DNA of 64,000 nt from Apostichopus japonicus (Eukaryota > Echinodermata > Holothuroidea > Aspidochirotida > Stichopodidae). A program made the position numbers and the translations under genes. Position 1 is the stretch's first letter; each line of letters starts with the position of its first letter. Below the pieces are notes generated by a model. The model made no database searches. It was given only the letters and a program-made list of their open reading frames with translations, and had not been told where the DNA came from. Shown here in pieces: positions 34,376 through 46,275 of the stretch. Where the stretch lies: assembly GCF_037975245.1 (NCBI RefSeq), contig NC_092561.1, positions 6,702,501 to 6,766,500 of the forward strand. The letters run 5' to 3'.

Positions 34376-34700
34376 GGGGGTGATGTGAGTGAGGTAATGT
34401 GAGGTGAAGTAATGAAAGGTGAGATAATGTGAGGTGAGATGATGAGAGATATGTGAGGTAATGTGCAATAATGTGAGGTGAAGTAATGTGAGGTGAGGTT
34501 ATGTGAGGTGATGTGAGATAATGTGAGGTAATGTAAGATAATGTGAAGTGAAGTAATTTTAGGTGAGGTTATGTGAGGTAATGTGAGATGATGTGAGGTG
34601 AGGTAATGTGAAGTAATGTGAGGTGATATGAGGTGAAGTAATGTTAGGTGAGGTAATGTGATGTGAGGTAATGTGAGATGATGTGATGTGAGGTGATGGG
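34376..34700. repeat. Simple repeat of ATGTGAGGT-type units
   Basis: About 325 bp of short imperfect units (GTGAGGTAAT, GTGAGGTGAAGTA and similar, about 10-16 bp). One strand is nearly free of C. The reverse strand reads as Thr/Ser/His-rich false frames. Confidence 0.93.
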
Positions 34701-36781
34701 GGAGAGAGGCAGATGGGGGGTAGTACAGTAGGAAGTAGTTTAGGCAGGGTAGGTAGGAGGAGATATAAAGTCACTGTAGCAGATCTGTGAGTACAATGAT
34801 GATTGTTAGGACTATAATGGACAGCGACCGGTCCCTGCTTGATGCAACATCGCAAATGAGGAACTATACAATACTTAAGGTATTGTTCCCTGATAGGACT
34901 GAACAATACATCAGCATGCATGCAGTGAATCTCCATTTCCTTACTGGCTTGGAAATGTACGTATTTGGAATATATATACCATGCTTGCTCAAGTCACTTC
35001 ATGAAAATGTATTCTCTCAACACCATTGTAACTCCAAAAATCCACAAGAAAAAAGTAACTAGAAACCAGATACAGTAGCGTACCAAAAACTGGAAAACTT
35101 AAATAGTAATGGAGACATGTCCAAACTAATAGTCTGGTAAAGAAGGATTGAAGATCAATTGGTGGGGGAGGGGGGAGTGGGGAGTTCCCCCTGTGCCAGA
35201 TTTGCCAGATAGTAATTACTGGCAATTAGGGAAATACATATGTAATTTTAATTGTTTGGTAATTCTGTAGTGCACCATCAGACACATATGACTCATATTT
35301 TGATGACTAACTAAATTTCATTGAATATATTTTGGACAACTTGATCTACTGAATATGTAATTATGATATATGTGCAGGTAAGAAAGAAAGCAAAGTAACA
35401 TTCCCAATTATATGAACCTATTTATAAATCTGAAAACTTTGAATGATTTTACGTTTTCGAGGAATGTCTCCAAAAAGTATCACAAAAACACGGGCGTCAT
35501 CCAGGAATTACACCATTCCTGCCTTTCTACTACTAACAATAAAGACTTCCTGAGGGCAATTAACCTGGGCTGACTGTCCGAAACTTCTAGTGAGGTCACT
35601 GAAATAGAGCTGTACCCTTGACCTACTATCTCTTTTGCTGACTTTAAGAGACATTTGTTTGGAGAGAAATTGTTATGTTTTTATTACTGGAAAAGTCATC
35701 AGAGTCATATTCCAAAGTTGAACTTTTTACAAAAAGTAAGATTGAATTGTGTGAAAATTCTGCCCGTTCCCATTGACCAATCATATATACTGGACATGCC
35801 AATGGAGGAAGCTTGAAGGACTATACATGCGCCTAAGTTACATTATGATGGAAATATCCTTAATATCCATGGTTAATTTTTCTGCAACATAATTATATGT
35901 GCACAGATTGAAAACGCTTTGTAACCTCGCTTGACATAATATTGTTTACGAAAGAAACTTGAAATACCTCTCAAACAAGTCATTCTATGTTTATTGTGCT
36001 TATGTGTGTTAATTGCTTTAAGAAAATTATCAACTGTTTTAGCATCATAGGCCTCCAATATTTTCACTATATGAATCTCATTTCAAGCTAATTAGCATAT
36101 CTTTATTGTTATCATGATTTGAACTGATAAGGTCAGCTGATTGTGCACACAAAATATGGAGTACTGACACACTATAGCTACTATGGCATAAAAGAATAAA
36201 AATTAAACACACCGTGAAGTTCAATGTCTGGAGCTAGAGGATATTGAACTGTGACAGCTAGTACTGTCACATACTGCTGTCACAGCTGATGTCAAAATCT
36301 CCCAGAATAGACTTCTTATTAGCTTAAAAAGTTTTGACTGTAAGTTTATACTGTACTTCAATACAGCAAGCATTGTTTTAAGGGCAACATATATGCTAAA
36401 GGTTAGGTAAACCGAACAAACTATACAGACTGTTAGTGAATCTAATTAAATTCATTCACTCTCACTGTTCTGTAACAGAATACTTGCTTTGACTGATGTT
36501 ATACATATGATGTCATCTAGACCTAGTTGATTTAGTCCACAGATATGCATCGGAAGAAAATAAGAAAAAATTCAAAATAACCTCAAAAGATTTACAATCT
36601 ATAGTGATGTGCATCTGCATATCTACCAGTGATTACCTTCAAAATGCAATCCAGAGGTTCATAGGTCTGACGATGCAGGATCAACAGAAATTATATGCAA
36701 AAACAGAGTCTGTTTCTCTCTCCCAGTGTGTAATAAATCAGGGCTGATTGGAGAGAGAGAGAGACAGTGAAGTTTACACAG

Positions 36782-36905
36782 TATGCATGTACAGTATGTA
36801 CTTAGTACTACCATGGAGCTATATATCTGTTTATAGCTCCATGGTACTACATATGCTGCAGTACCTTTGCCTGTATAATAGCCATGTACATACAGTACAT
36901 GTATG
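36782..36905. repeat. Imperfect inverted repeat around a 15-bp hairpin
   Basis: The core stem TACCATGGAGCTATA (about 36810-36825) pairs with its reverse complement (from about 36834), with a short loop. Outer parts (GCATGTACAGTATGTAC on the left, GTACATACAGTACATGTATGC on the right) also pair loosely, so the whole 120 bp is a degraded palindrome, possibly an old foldback element. Confidence 0.7.
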
Positions 36906-39208
36906 CTGCCTCTACGGTTGGCTAAATGTGGCAAGAGTGGATGATGATCAGTGAATAAGATATTACAAACTCTGTACAGCTTGGAACGAATCACCAAAGA
37001 GGGGGAGGGTAAGGGGGGGGTAGGGAGAGCAAGGAAGGGAAGGAAAAGTGGGGCATAGATGGTCCTACTATTGAAATAAAGGCAGCTTTACTTTAAATAC
37101 ACACTAAAGATTATTTAAGATAGATACATTGAGCAGTGTATGTATATCTTACTCTGCATGAGCAGAAAAGAAGTACTCAAAAGCAAATGATGAGTACTGC
37201 ATGGAATCGAAAAATCAAGTTAGTTAAGCTAATTTAGCCAGTATTTCTTAGCAAGGAGTAGGGCGAGGGTCAGGCAGGGCTGTAGAGGACAGAGGCAGGA
37301 ACATTTAGGTATTAGGGATCAATAAGGGGGATAGGAGATATGATTGCAAGGGTAAAGAAGGACATTACCAAGTGTTTGCAAGATAAGTAGATTGGGATGC
37401 ATATGCAAGAGACATTTAAGAGAGTAGTACCAATCCCCCTTCCACCCCCCACCCCCAACCACCTAGTTTGTCAAGTTAAATCAGCTTTTCCAGCAATATC
37501 ACAATCTACTATATATAATATACATGGATATGAACTAAATATTGGTTACTCTTGCCATGACTGAGCAAATACAGTAAATTACTGAAACAATAGCCAGAAA
37601 TAGAACCTTTCCCCAAGGTTTCAGTACAGTACAAACTGCCAGTCTTTTATAATTTCTCCTTTTACATCATCTGAAAAACAAATTTAGCTTTGTAAAAAAC
37701 AAATTTTGTTCAATTCTACATCTAGATATAAAGCAAACTTGTGACAGTACAGCTTAAAATAAATATATCAATGGCTTAAAATAAATCATATAAACGTTGC
37801 AAAAATTAGTCTATTTATAAGACAAAGGTCAAGGTAAGATGTAAAAGAGAATACCTTTTGAAATGGGTATTCTACAAAATTCCTTTCTGTCAACAAACTA
37901 GTGGAATTTGGTTGTTTTCTTTCTCTGTGGGAGGAAAAAGGTAAGGGTGAGAATGGAAAAGGACAGGAGGAGGAAGAGAGGGAAAGGGAGGGATAGAAAT
38001 AGAATGAAGGGGAGAGGATGAGATCAGCATAAGGGGGGGGGGTGTGGAGGGGGATGAGAAGGGTAATGAGAAAGGTGGAGGGGACAACCTGTTAGAATGT
38101 CATAAAGTATTGCACTAAGAACTCTGATAAATTAGCCTTAATCTTCAAACACTTTCAAACATAAACCATTTCTTACAATTTTTGCAAAAATGAAACATTC
38201 AGCAATTGGTTCCTAACTCGATAACGATTAAGGGGGCATCCGAATTGGGCTCTACCGCATGCATAACTTAGTCTTAGGGTATTATATTAAAAATGGCAAA
38301 GTTAAACCTTTATTGTTATTTTAATATTCATTAAATGTGTTTAAATATTAAATTTTCTATACTTACATTCATATTTTAATTTTATGTTTAAATGAACTTT
38401 TTACTAATTTATCTTCAATTTTCATATTAATGTACTTTTTGAATTTTTGATGTCCTTTTTATAAATATTTATATTTATACTGGAAATAGATAAATGAAAC
38501 TGAAACTTATTGGAGATTACAATTCATAATATACATTTATAATATATGACAACTTATACATTTACCCTGCATACTGCATGCAGTGACACCATCCATTGAT
38601 CACAAGATTACATATTCAAGGAGAACACCGTCATGGCGCGAGGGTTTACGGTAAAACAGACCGGTCTATTAATGGATTGAACAACTTGCATCGTGAAGTC
38701 AGAGCAAAGGAGCATTAATCATAAAATGTCCACTATAGTACAACAACCGACTCGGCCAATCTTAGGTTATTACAAACAACTCTTGACTATTTATATCTTA
38801 TTGACACTACAGACAAAATGGCTGGTAGGTAGACTAATAATAACATGGAATAAACACTGGTGGTCACCTTATAGTCTAGATATTAAAGCAATATTCCTTT
38901 CTCTTTTTATAAAGTATTAATTATTTTCTCTCCTCAAAATAAGAGGAGGATTATTATTAAAAACGACATCTACTGTATCATAGCCTCTAAGACTATTTCC
39001 ATCACATGATTAAATTATTACAATTCATGATTTAATGATTAAAGTTATTAGCAAACTTATTCATTAATAATTGGTTCTACTAAAAAGTGATGATGTCATA
39101 TTGGTTATGTAATTACAATTTTACAGTATGTGCAACTTCCACAGGTTCCCTGAAGTTTAGTATAGCCATGAGCACCTTCGGGCGGCAACCGGCGATATAC
39201 AAAATGTC

Positions 39209-39288
39209 TACTATTATTATTGTTGTTATTGTTATTATTGTTGTTGTTATTGTTGTTGTTATTATTATTATTACTATTATTATTATTA
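39209..39288. repeat. TTG/TTA trinucleotide microsatellite
   Basis: About 80 bp of ATT, GTT and TTG units. The Ile/Val-only frame across it is an artefact. Confidence 0.92.
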
Positions 39289-40976
39289 TATATGATTGCT
39301 ATGTATGTGTAATTATATCGCTGAGAATAATCCTTGATGAAACTGAGAATAATCCCGTAAAAAAAGTGATGTACCCATCAGAAGGGTGATTATAGATCAG
39401 CAAATATCTGTCACAACGTATACATACTAATAGCTAGGTCAACACTGGAGTCAAAATCAGGAAAAAAAAACAGTTTCTATTATCAGCAAGCTTTATATCA
39501 CAAAATCAATAGGACGGTTATTTCTGATAAGATTTCACTCTACCTGTACCAATCAGCCTTTCACTGAACCAATTAAGATGAACAGTTACAGGAAGCTGTT
39601 TTGTTCGCAAGGACACAATGAGATGGCCAAAATAACTGTCTATAATTTCCTTCCAACTGACCTCCATTTAAGTAACACAAAGCATCTTTATTATTCAATC
39701 AAAAGCTACTGTTTCATCCATGGCCATTGTAGATTGGTTTTTTTTTAATAACCAGCGAGAATATGAAATAAGGTGATGATAAACTAGGTCATCAATATGC
39801 TAGAAAAGTCATATAAACTGGTCACACAAATTGAACCAAATTTGATCTTGATTTGATCTCTTTAATTTGTCATGACAAGGATGTGTATGATATACCGTGG
39901 CAGAGATTAATAAAGCCGGCTCGGCCAGCTACAGTATTTTCTACATTCTATGTTAATATTCTATGTTATTATTCTAAGTTATTCCATACATGTATATTCT
40001 GTGTTATTCTATATTATACTACATTATTCTATGTTAATTATCTATGTTATTTATTAAAATACATCCAAATAATTTCTTTTCCAAATTACTATACATACAG
40101 GCATATTGAATTTCATGTGACGCTGCACTCACTAAAAAAAAAACGGCCTGGATTAATTGTCCACAGCTGTTTGAAAATTTCTGCAAGGTCATGGTTTAGA
40201 TGGAACGATGTATCTTCTTCCTCTGTCAGGCTTTTAATATCTAGGTCTTGATGTGGATTCAAACTTTACACAAAAATCAATTGTGTCACACACACACTCC
40301 ATGACATCAGAATGTTGGGAGTTGCTATGGAAACATAAACCTACTTTTAACCAATACATGAGTAAACACACACTATACCTTCAGGGCAAGATGTAATCAC
40401 CATATCATTATGAGCTCTATTTCTAATCACAATGTAGGGTTAAGACTACAAAATAGACTATCGTAGCCAGTGAAGTATTTCCAGAGACCATCGCTACCAG
40501 CAGTTTGGCAAATCTCTTTCTCATTCTTTTCATACAGTATCATGTGTTCTAAAACAGAGGGGGATAGTTTATAAACAAGTCCATGAACTAATTAATAAAA
40601 CGCAATGACACGGTATACATAGTCCCTGACTGTTTATTAATTTTTTAAGTTCCTCTCTTATTGTTGGATTCTGACTGAAGTATTTTTTATAAGAAATGAG
40701 AATCCAACATCATGTTAAACAGAACTAGTTTCAACTGAATGATTGAAATGGTTGATTTTAGTGTGCCAGAAACAGGATGCTTCTTAATACAAAAGTGTAC
40801 CAAAAATAGAAATTGCTGAAAAAAAATGAACAGTGAACATGAACAGTAGAGAAGCAAAAGACAAATGATATTAATAATAAACTTGTACACTCTTAAGTGC
40901 TGAGTACTCAGTAGTAACCTGAACTCTCAGCTACCAGTATGTCCTTACAGTATGTCAGTATAATTTTGTATGTAGA

Positions 40977-41008
40977 ACCAGGGAGTTATTCCATAACAAC
41001 TCCCTGGT
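40977..41008. repeat. Short perfect hairpin, copy 1
   Basis: 11-bp stem ACCAGGGAGTT / AACTCCCTGGT around the loop ATTCCATAAC. The same stem and a shorter form of the same loop recur at 50043-50067, so it looks like a dispersed small element and not chance. Confidence 0.8.
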
Positions 41009-43239
41009 AGAACTCATATTGTGTAATATACTCTAGCTTTAAATTACTTGATTCCATCAGCAGCAGAGACAACCTTGGATAGTGATGGGAGAGTGAGGCA
41101 ACTAATTTTAGCTGAGGTGTGGAGAGAAATGTCAACAGGTTTAGGTACAAATAAATTTCACTGATGGTGAAGTGACAAATAACAGCAGGCAGAGAGGATC
41201 AGAGTTCTGGATCATATTGATATTCGAAATTGAGGACTGAAATGGACAAATTAATTTTCTGCTAAATTTTTATACACTATAGGTATACATTGTTGTATAT
41301 CAAACATTTGATATCTATTTAGATGACGTTTATGAAGCCTGGACAGGGATAAGCATGCAATTAGGTGGGAGCGAGGAAGCACAGTGTGCTACAGTATAAA
41401 TTTAGGAAACATAATCCTGGTATATTGCCCACCAAGTAGTCTCCAACTCAAAAGTAAAGTCAGCAGTAACCTACCGTCAATGAAAACGCCCCCCAAAATT
41501 TTGTAATTACTGCATTGGATATCATTTATGCGTGACGATACAGTATTTACCACAGGTCTCTATTCAACTTTTGTAAAGTTCTAATTTCCTATCTACCTTT
41601 AAAGCAAACAAATCGGTCACATTTCACAAGTGCGTCCCCTAATACCCACATATGTGACACCCTATCCACTTTTCCCCTCCTTCCAAATCTAACTTTTCAG
41701 AAGAACAGTCACTTTTCTTAATTCCCTGTAGATATAATCTATCACAGCCAGAGTGCACTTGTCTTGAGAAGACAGGTAAATGAGGAGTGATTTAAGTAGA
41801 CTGTCAGGGTTAACCATGACTAGGTTAGGCCCTGTTTTAACAAAAGAAAAAAATGTTACTACAACCTCCCCCCTCCCCACCCCCAACCCCAAAAATTGTA
41901 TTTTACATGCAACAGGTGCCAGTATGAAATACTGTCAATATTATGCAACTTATCTGACCAAACTTGTATTTCACTATGATGAAGGGCCAAGAGACATATT
42001 GGGATATCTACGTAGACTGAAAAAATGGTCACTATTACTGTTATTTTGTTTGTGTAATATATCCCGTTCAATCATTCAACGACTGCACTTAAACCAATTG
42101 AGAGGACAAGTTTTACCGTTGTTGTCACTATTGATCAATAGAGAACAGCATAGATCTGCCAAATTATTACCCAAAGGCTACAATCTCATTTTCAACTCTC
42201 TGTTGTGCTTCTAGAATCCCCAAACCTTAACCGGTTTGTGAATAAACGAGCGACGTTATATGAGGTGAGGGAGTACGCGCTGTGAATTAGAAGAATCCTG
42301 TTCAAAAGTACAAACTGATACATACAGTAGTAATCATATACATACGGAAGAATCCCAGTTTGCATGTTAGTTTGCCAAATCTAACTTCCTCTTAGTTTTG
42401 ATATTCAAATTTCTAGCCTAGTGTATTAAAGTTACTTTCTTGAACTCCCCTACCCCTTCTTCTCTGTCTCAGCTAAATTTGCAGCAAAAATTTCTGGATG
42501 AAGTTTAATTGCACGTATTTATTTTTTCTCTGGCAGAAATGTTATCTGCTTCCTGACATAAAGTAGCCCTTAACCATAATTTGCGTAAATTTTTGATACC
42601 GGATTATTGAATTCCTAAGTCAAGCTCAAATCCAAAGCAGCAATTGATGTTAGGCTGCCCAATAAACTTAAAAGCAGCAACGATTTCACACGGCTTTATG
42701 CAACTGCAAGGTCTCTGTTTAGATCGCAGATAAAACCATCTCCATCAGTGTGGTTAAAATTTAAACCCCATCCCCAAGTGACGCTGGATCTTGAGATGAA
42801 AAAACCTCTTTGGGGGACACGGTGTTAAACGGAAATATCCGTTGGCTAGACTATTTGACACTTACATGGAAAAGAAAAATATTCCACAGTTTTGTTGAAA
42901 ATGCGATCTCAATATCTTGTATTTAACTCAAGATATGGTTGACTGGATGGAATATATATTTTGACTCAGGGCTAAACCCTCAAATCTTTCCTGGAGTAGA
43001 ACACAGGAAGTGGTCTGTGACGTCATAATGGCAAATGTTCTTCGAAAAGCTTTACTTATAGACCATGTTAACCTTTTTGTTGATTTATCTTTGAAACCTG
43101 AGACATTTGGAATGCTTGCTTCCCCTGTCAAGATCCTCTTTGTTTATAATTTATCAAAATGCGACTTTTGGTAGAATTTTTTTATATTTCTCTCTCTGTG
43201 AATTAGTTTAAATATTATAAAAGGAAGACCAAAAGACAC

Positions 43240-43740
43240 TTTCAGCAGAATTGCAATGATGCCATCATTCACCCAGCTTGTTGCCAGAAGCATTAATAAA
43301 ATACCACAATATCTGAAAAAAAAATTTAATTTCTTCAAACAAACTATTATGAGGATGTGGTTTGAACCCATAGATGCAGAAATGTTCCACCATTTTTATT
43401 ATGCAATTAACTTTTGCTACCTGAACATCAACTGAAACAATATGATGACATCATTCACTCTGTTGTTGCCAGGTGAATTAACAAATTATCACAAAATCTG
43501 ACAAATAAATCGCATATCTTCACCATACAAACTACTATGAGGATGTGGTTTGGACCCATAGATGCAAATATGTTCCAGCATTTTTATGATGTGATGACAT
43601 CATTCACACTGCTGTTGCCAGGTGCATTAACAAAATACCACCAGATTTGAATCATTTATAACTTCAACGTACAAAATGCTACAAGAATGTGGTTTGGACA
43701 GGTCTAAAGATGCTGAAATGTTCTGACATTCTTATCAAGC
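43240..43740. repeat. Long-unit tandem repeat, about three copies of 150-190 bp
   Basis: Each unit contains GATGACATCATTCAC, GTTGCCAGGTGCATTAACAA and AGGATGTGGTTTGGACCCAT in the same order. Units begin near 43250, 43440 and 43590. Confidence 0.87.
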
Positions 43741-43789
43741 AACCAACTTTACCCACCAAAATATCCCTTTAATGTTGTACTGTACTTGC

Positions 43790-43809
43790 TCCCCCCCCCC
43801 CCCCCCCCA
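43790..43809. repeat. Poly-C tract
   Basis: Uninterrupted run of about 18 C, the longest of several G/C homopolymers in the window. Confidence 0.9.
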
Positions 43810-44184
43810 CCATAACCTAGTAAAGCTCCTGACAGCTCACTTTAGATTATTATAGCAGGTCTACACTTTGAAGTATGCAAGGCATTTATCATGTACTCCA
43901 GACAGCCTTGAATGATGCATGGAGAGGGAAACAGAGCGAGTGAGAGAGAAGAGGATGCTGAGGAGGATCAATTTAACCCTTGTACAGTTGGACAACTGTC
44001 AACAAGTTTGCCAAAAATAGACTGTATCATGACAGATCTGTGAAATGTGTGTAACCGTTGAAGTGTTAAGTATTTTCTCAACTTTGCTTAATTGTCGTAA
44101 ACAACAGCGGCTGGTTGTTAATATTCTAGCGTCCGTCTACTCATCTAGCAGACCATGGTGATGAGTACAACTGAATGGGAGTAA

Positions 44185-44785
44185 AATTAGAATTCCCCTA
44201 GATATGAGTACAAGAAGTCTCTGAGTACATATGAGTACCCATAAGAGTACCTATGAGTACAAGGCCCTAAGCGTGAGTAAAAGTAGTCTCTGAGTGCGTA
44301 CGAGTACCTGTAAGAGTACCTATGAGTACAAGGCCCTAAGTGTGATTAAAAGTTGTCTCTGAGTACATGTATACGAGTACCCATAAGAGTACCTATGAGT
44401 GCAAGGCCCTAAGTGTGATTAAAAGTTGTCTCTGAGTACATGTATACGAGTACCCATAAGAGTACCTATGAGTGCAAGGCCCTAAGCGTGAGTAAAAGTA
44501 GTCTCTGAGTGCGTACGAGTACCTGTAAGAGTACCTATGAGTACAAGGCCCTAAGTGTGATTAAAAGTTGTCTCTGAGTACATGTATACGAGTACCCATA
44601 AGAGTACAGGTCTACGAGTACAAGGCCCTAAGCGTGAGTACAAGTAGTCTCTGAGTGTGTACGAGTACCTGTAAGAAAACCTATGAGTACAAGGCCCTAA
44701 GCAAGAGTACAACTAGTCTCTGAGTGTGTACGAGTACCTGTAAGAGTACCTATGAGTAAACAGCTCTAAAAGTGAGTACAAGTAC
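44185..44785. repeat. GAGTAC-rich minisatellite, 69- and 73-bp units
   Basis: About nine units built from GAGTACCTATGAGTAC, AAGGCCCTAAG and GTCTCTGAGT. The start points of AAGGCCCTAAG at 44261, 44330, 44403, 44476, 44544, 44622 and 44691 give periods of about 69, 73, 73, 68, 78 and 69. Two unit types differ in GCGTACGAGTACCTGTAAG versus CATGTATACGAGTACCCAT. Confidence 0.95.
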
Positions 44786-45650
44786 TGTAATTAATTAATT
44801 ACACAATTACTGTACATTTTTATAAATTTGCCCTTTAGAATGACTGCCATTCATTTCTGGCCACTGCCCTCTTCTTCACCTTCAAGGAGGTGATTAGTCT
44901 GGAACGTTAGCCTGTGTGTTATATTTTTAAAACCAATTCACCAAGTCTAGCAAAGGAAAACGAGCGTGAAAAGTCACTGGCACGGCTTAAATTTCCCTCA
45001 ATCTACCGCCAGAGCCTATTAAAATACCCTAGGCAGGTAAACTGTTATGGCATTGGTATTAGAGGGTGTATTTTCAAATGATCCATGCCAGATTTTCAAA
45101 ATACCTCAGTGTTAGGGTGTGTAATATAGTACAACAGGAAACTATAGTACGAATATGATCATCTACCCAAGTCTGATGCACAGTGTCTGACCAATTGTAC
45201 CTCTGTCGATCATAAACAAATCTATTTCGGTCACGACTGTTCTGCACTTGGTATTGGCAGAAAACACATCTACATACGTAAGGCAGATCTCAAAAGTGAT
45301 TATCAAATTTGCTACATCGATCTGCTCTGAATGGTGATGTAAATGCTAAAATTAGAAATTGTTTGAAATAATGAAAATTGAGAATAAAAAATTATCTGCC
45401 TTCCTGGCAGTATCAACCATGAACCTCGTTGAAACAAATTATCCTCTAAACTTTCTGCAGATCTAGGGAAAGAATCTTACCTCAAAAAATAAAGAAATAA
45501 ACAAAACACTTCAGACAAAGCTTACAATTTAAAGCATATATTAAATTGCAAAAGAAGTGACCACTGCTCCCTTTAAAATTAGCACCATAAGGATCTTCGT
45601 GAGGACTCTCTGGTTTAAAACAATGGTAACTACCCTTAAATTGGGTTATT

Positions 45651-45672
45651 AAAAAAAAAAAAAAAAAAAAAA
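45651..45672. repeat. Poly-A tract
   Basis: About 21 A in a row; no retroelement head was found next to it. Confidence 0.9.
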
Positions 45673-46184
45673 TTAAAAACACCAAGACAACAAGTTCAAG
45701 TGACAAGCCAACTGTCTTAACATCTCACTCATTTCGTCAGCTACAAACAGCTACCTCAAGTGATACCCTGGCCTATCAAACTATTTCTACTATGTACATG
45801 ATCACCAAGGGGTACCATCAGTGAGTATATATATATACAGTATATTTAAACCTGTACAACCCAACAAGAAAGGGTAGAAAAACAATCACGCTGTAATGGA
45901 GAGCTACTTCCCTTGATGAGTTTTGGAGTCACATGATAACAGACTGCAAAAACTTGTTTGTAATTGATAAGAGTATTGTCATATTGTCATAATGGTCATA
46001 ATAAGTCTGGAACAAATGCTGGTAACCATATCTTCGTTTTCAGATTTAAAAATGAAAATTGCTGGCAAATTGATTAGTATGTTGATTTGCACAGCAGAAT
46101 GGTGAAATTAACTGTACAATTGAATGTATATAGTTGACTTGTCATAAATTTAGCCTTTTGGCATTTAGTCATTTAGCCAGATTT

Positions 46185-46275
46185 AGTCATTTAGCCATTG
46201 AAGAAGACCTGCTAGGATCGAAACATCAGGCCTACTTACTTTTACACATGCTCTTTCATAGGCTCTCTAGTGGAT
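46185..46275 (+). mobile_element. Possible retroelement 3'-end fragment (GAAGAAGACCTGCTAGGATCGAAAC motif, 25 nt)
   Basis: Holds GAAGAAG, then CCTGCTAGG, which can form a tiny stem, then ATCGAAACATC. Motifs of the kind GAAGAAG-stem-CGAAACGTC are, as I recall, frequent near the 3' ends of Penelope-like and related retroelements. No reverse transcriptase or GIY-YIG frame is visible upstream, so at most a fragment remains. Confidence 0.4.

Larger units (their letters stand above)
34701..43200. other. Repeat-poor AT-rich region, no gene seen
   Basis: I see no exon, RNA gene or complete mobile element, apart from the hairpins at 36.8 and 40.98 kb, G/C-rich runs (near 35160, 37000, 38030, 41870) and a TTG/TTA microsatellite at 39209-39288. 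TACWGTA heptamers are frequent throughout. Confidence 0.5.

Noticed and set aside
39087-39389. Frame of 100 codons with a long Ile/Val run that resembles a membrane segment
   Set aside because: It comes from a TTG/TTA microsatellite.
44185-44785. Regular repeats with spacer-like parts, considered as a CRISPR array
   Set aside because: Units are contiguous with no unique spacers, there are no cas genes, and the DNA is animal.
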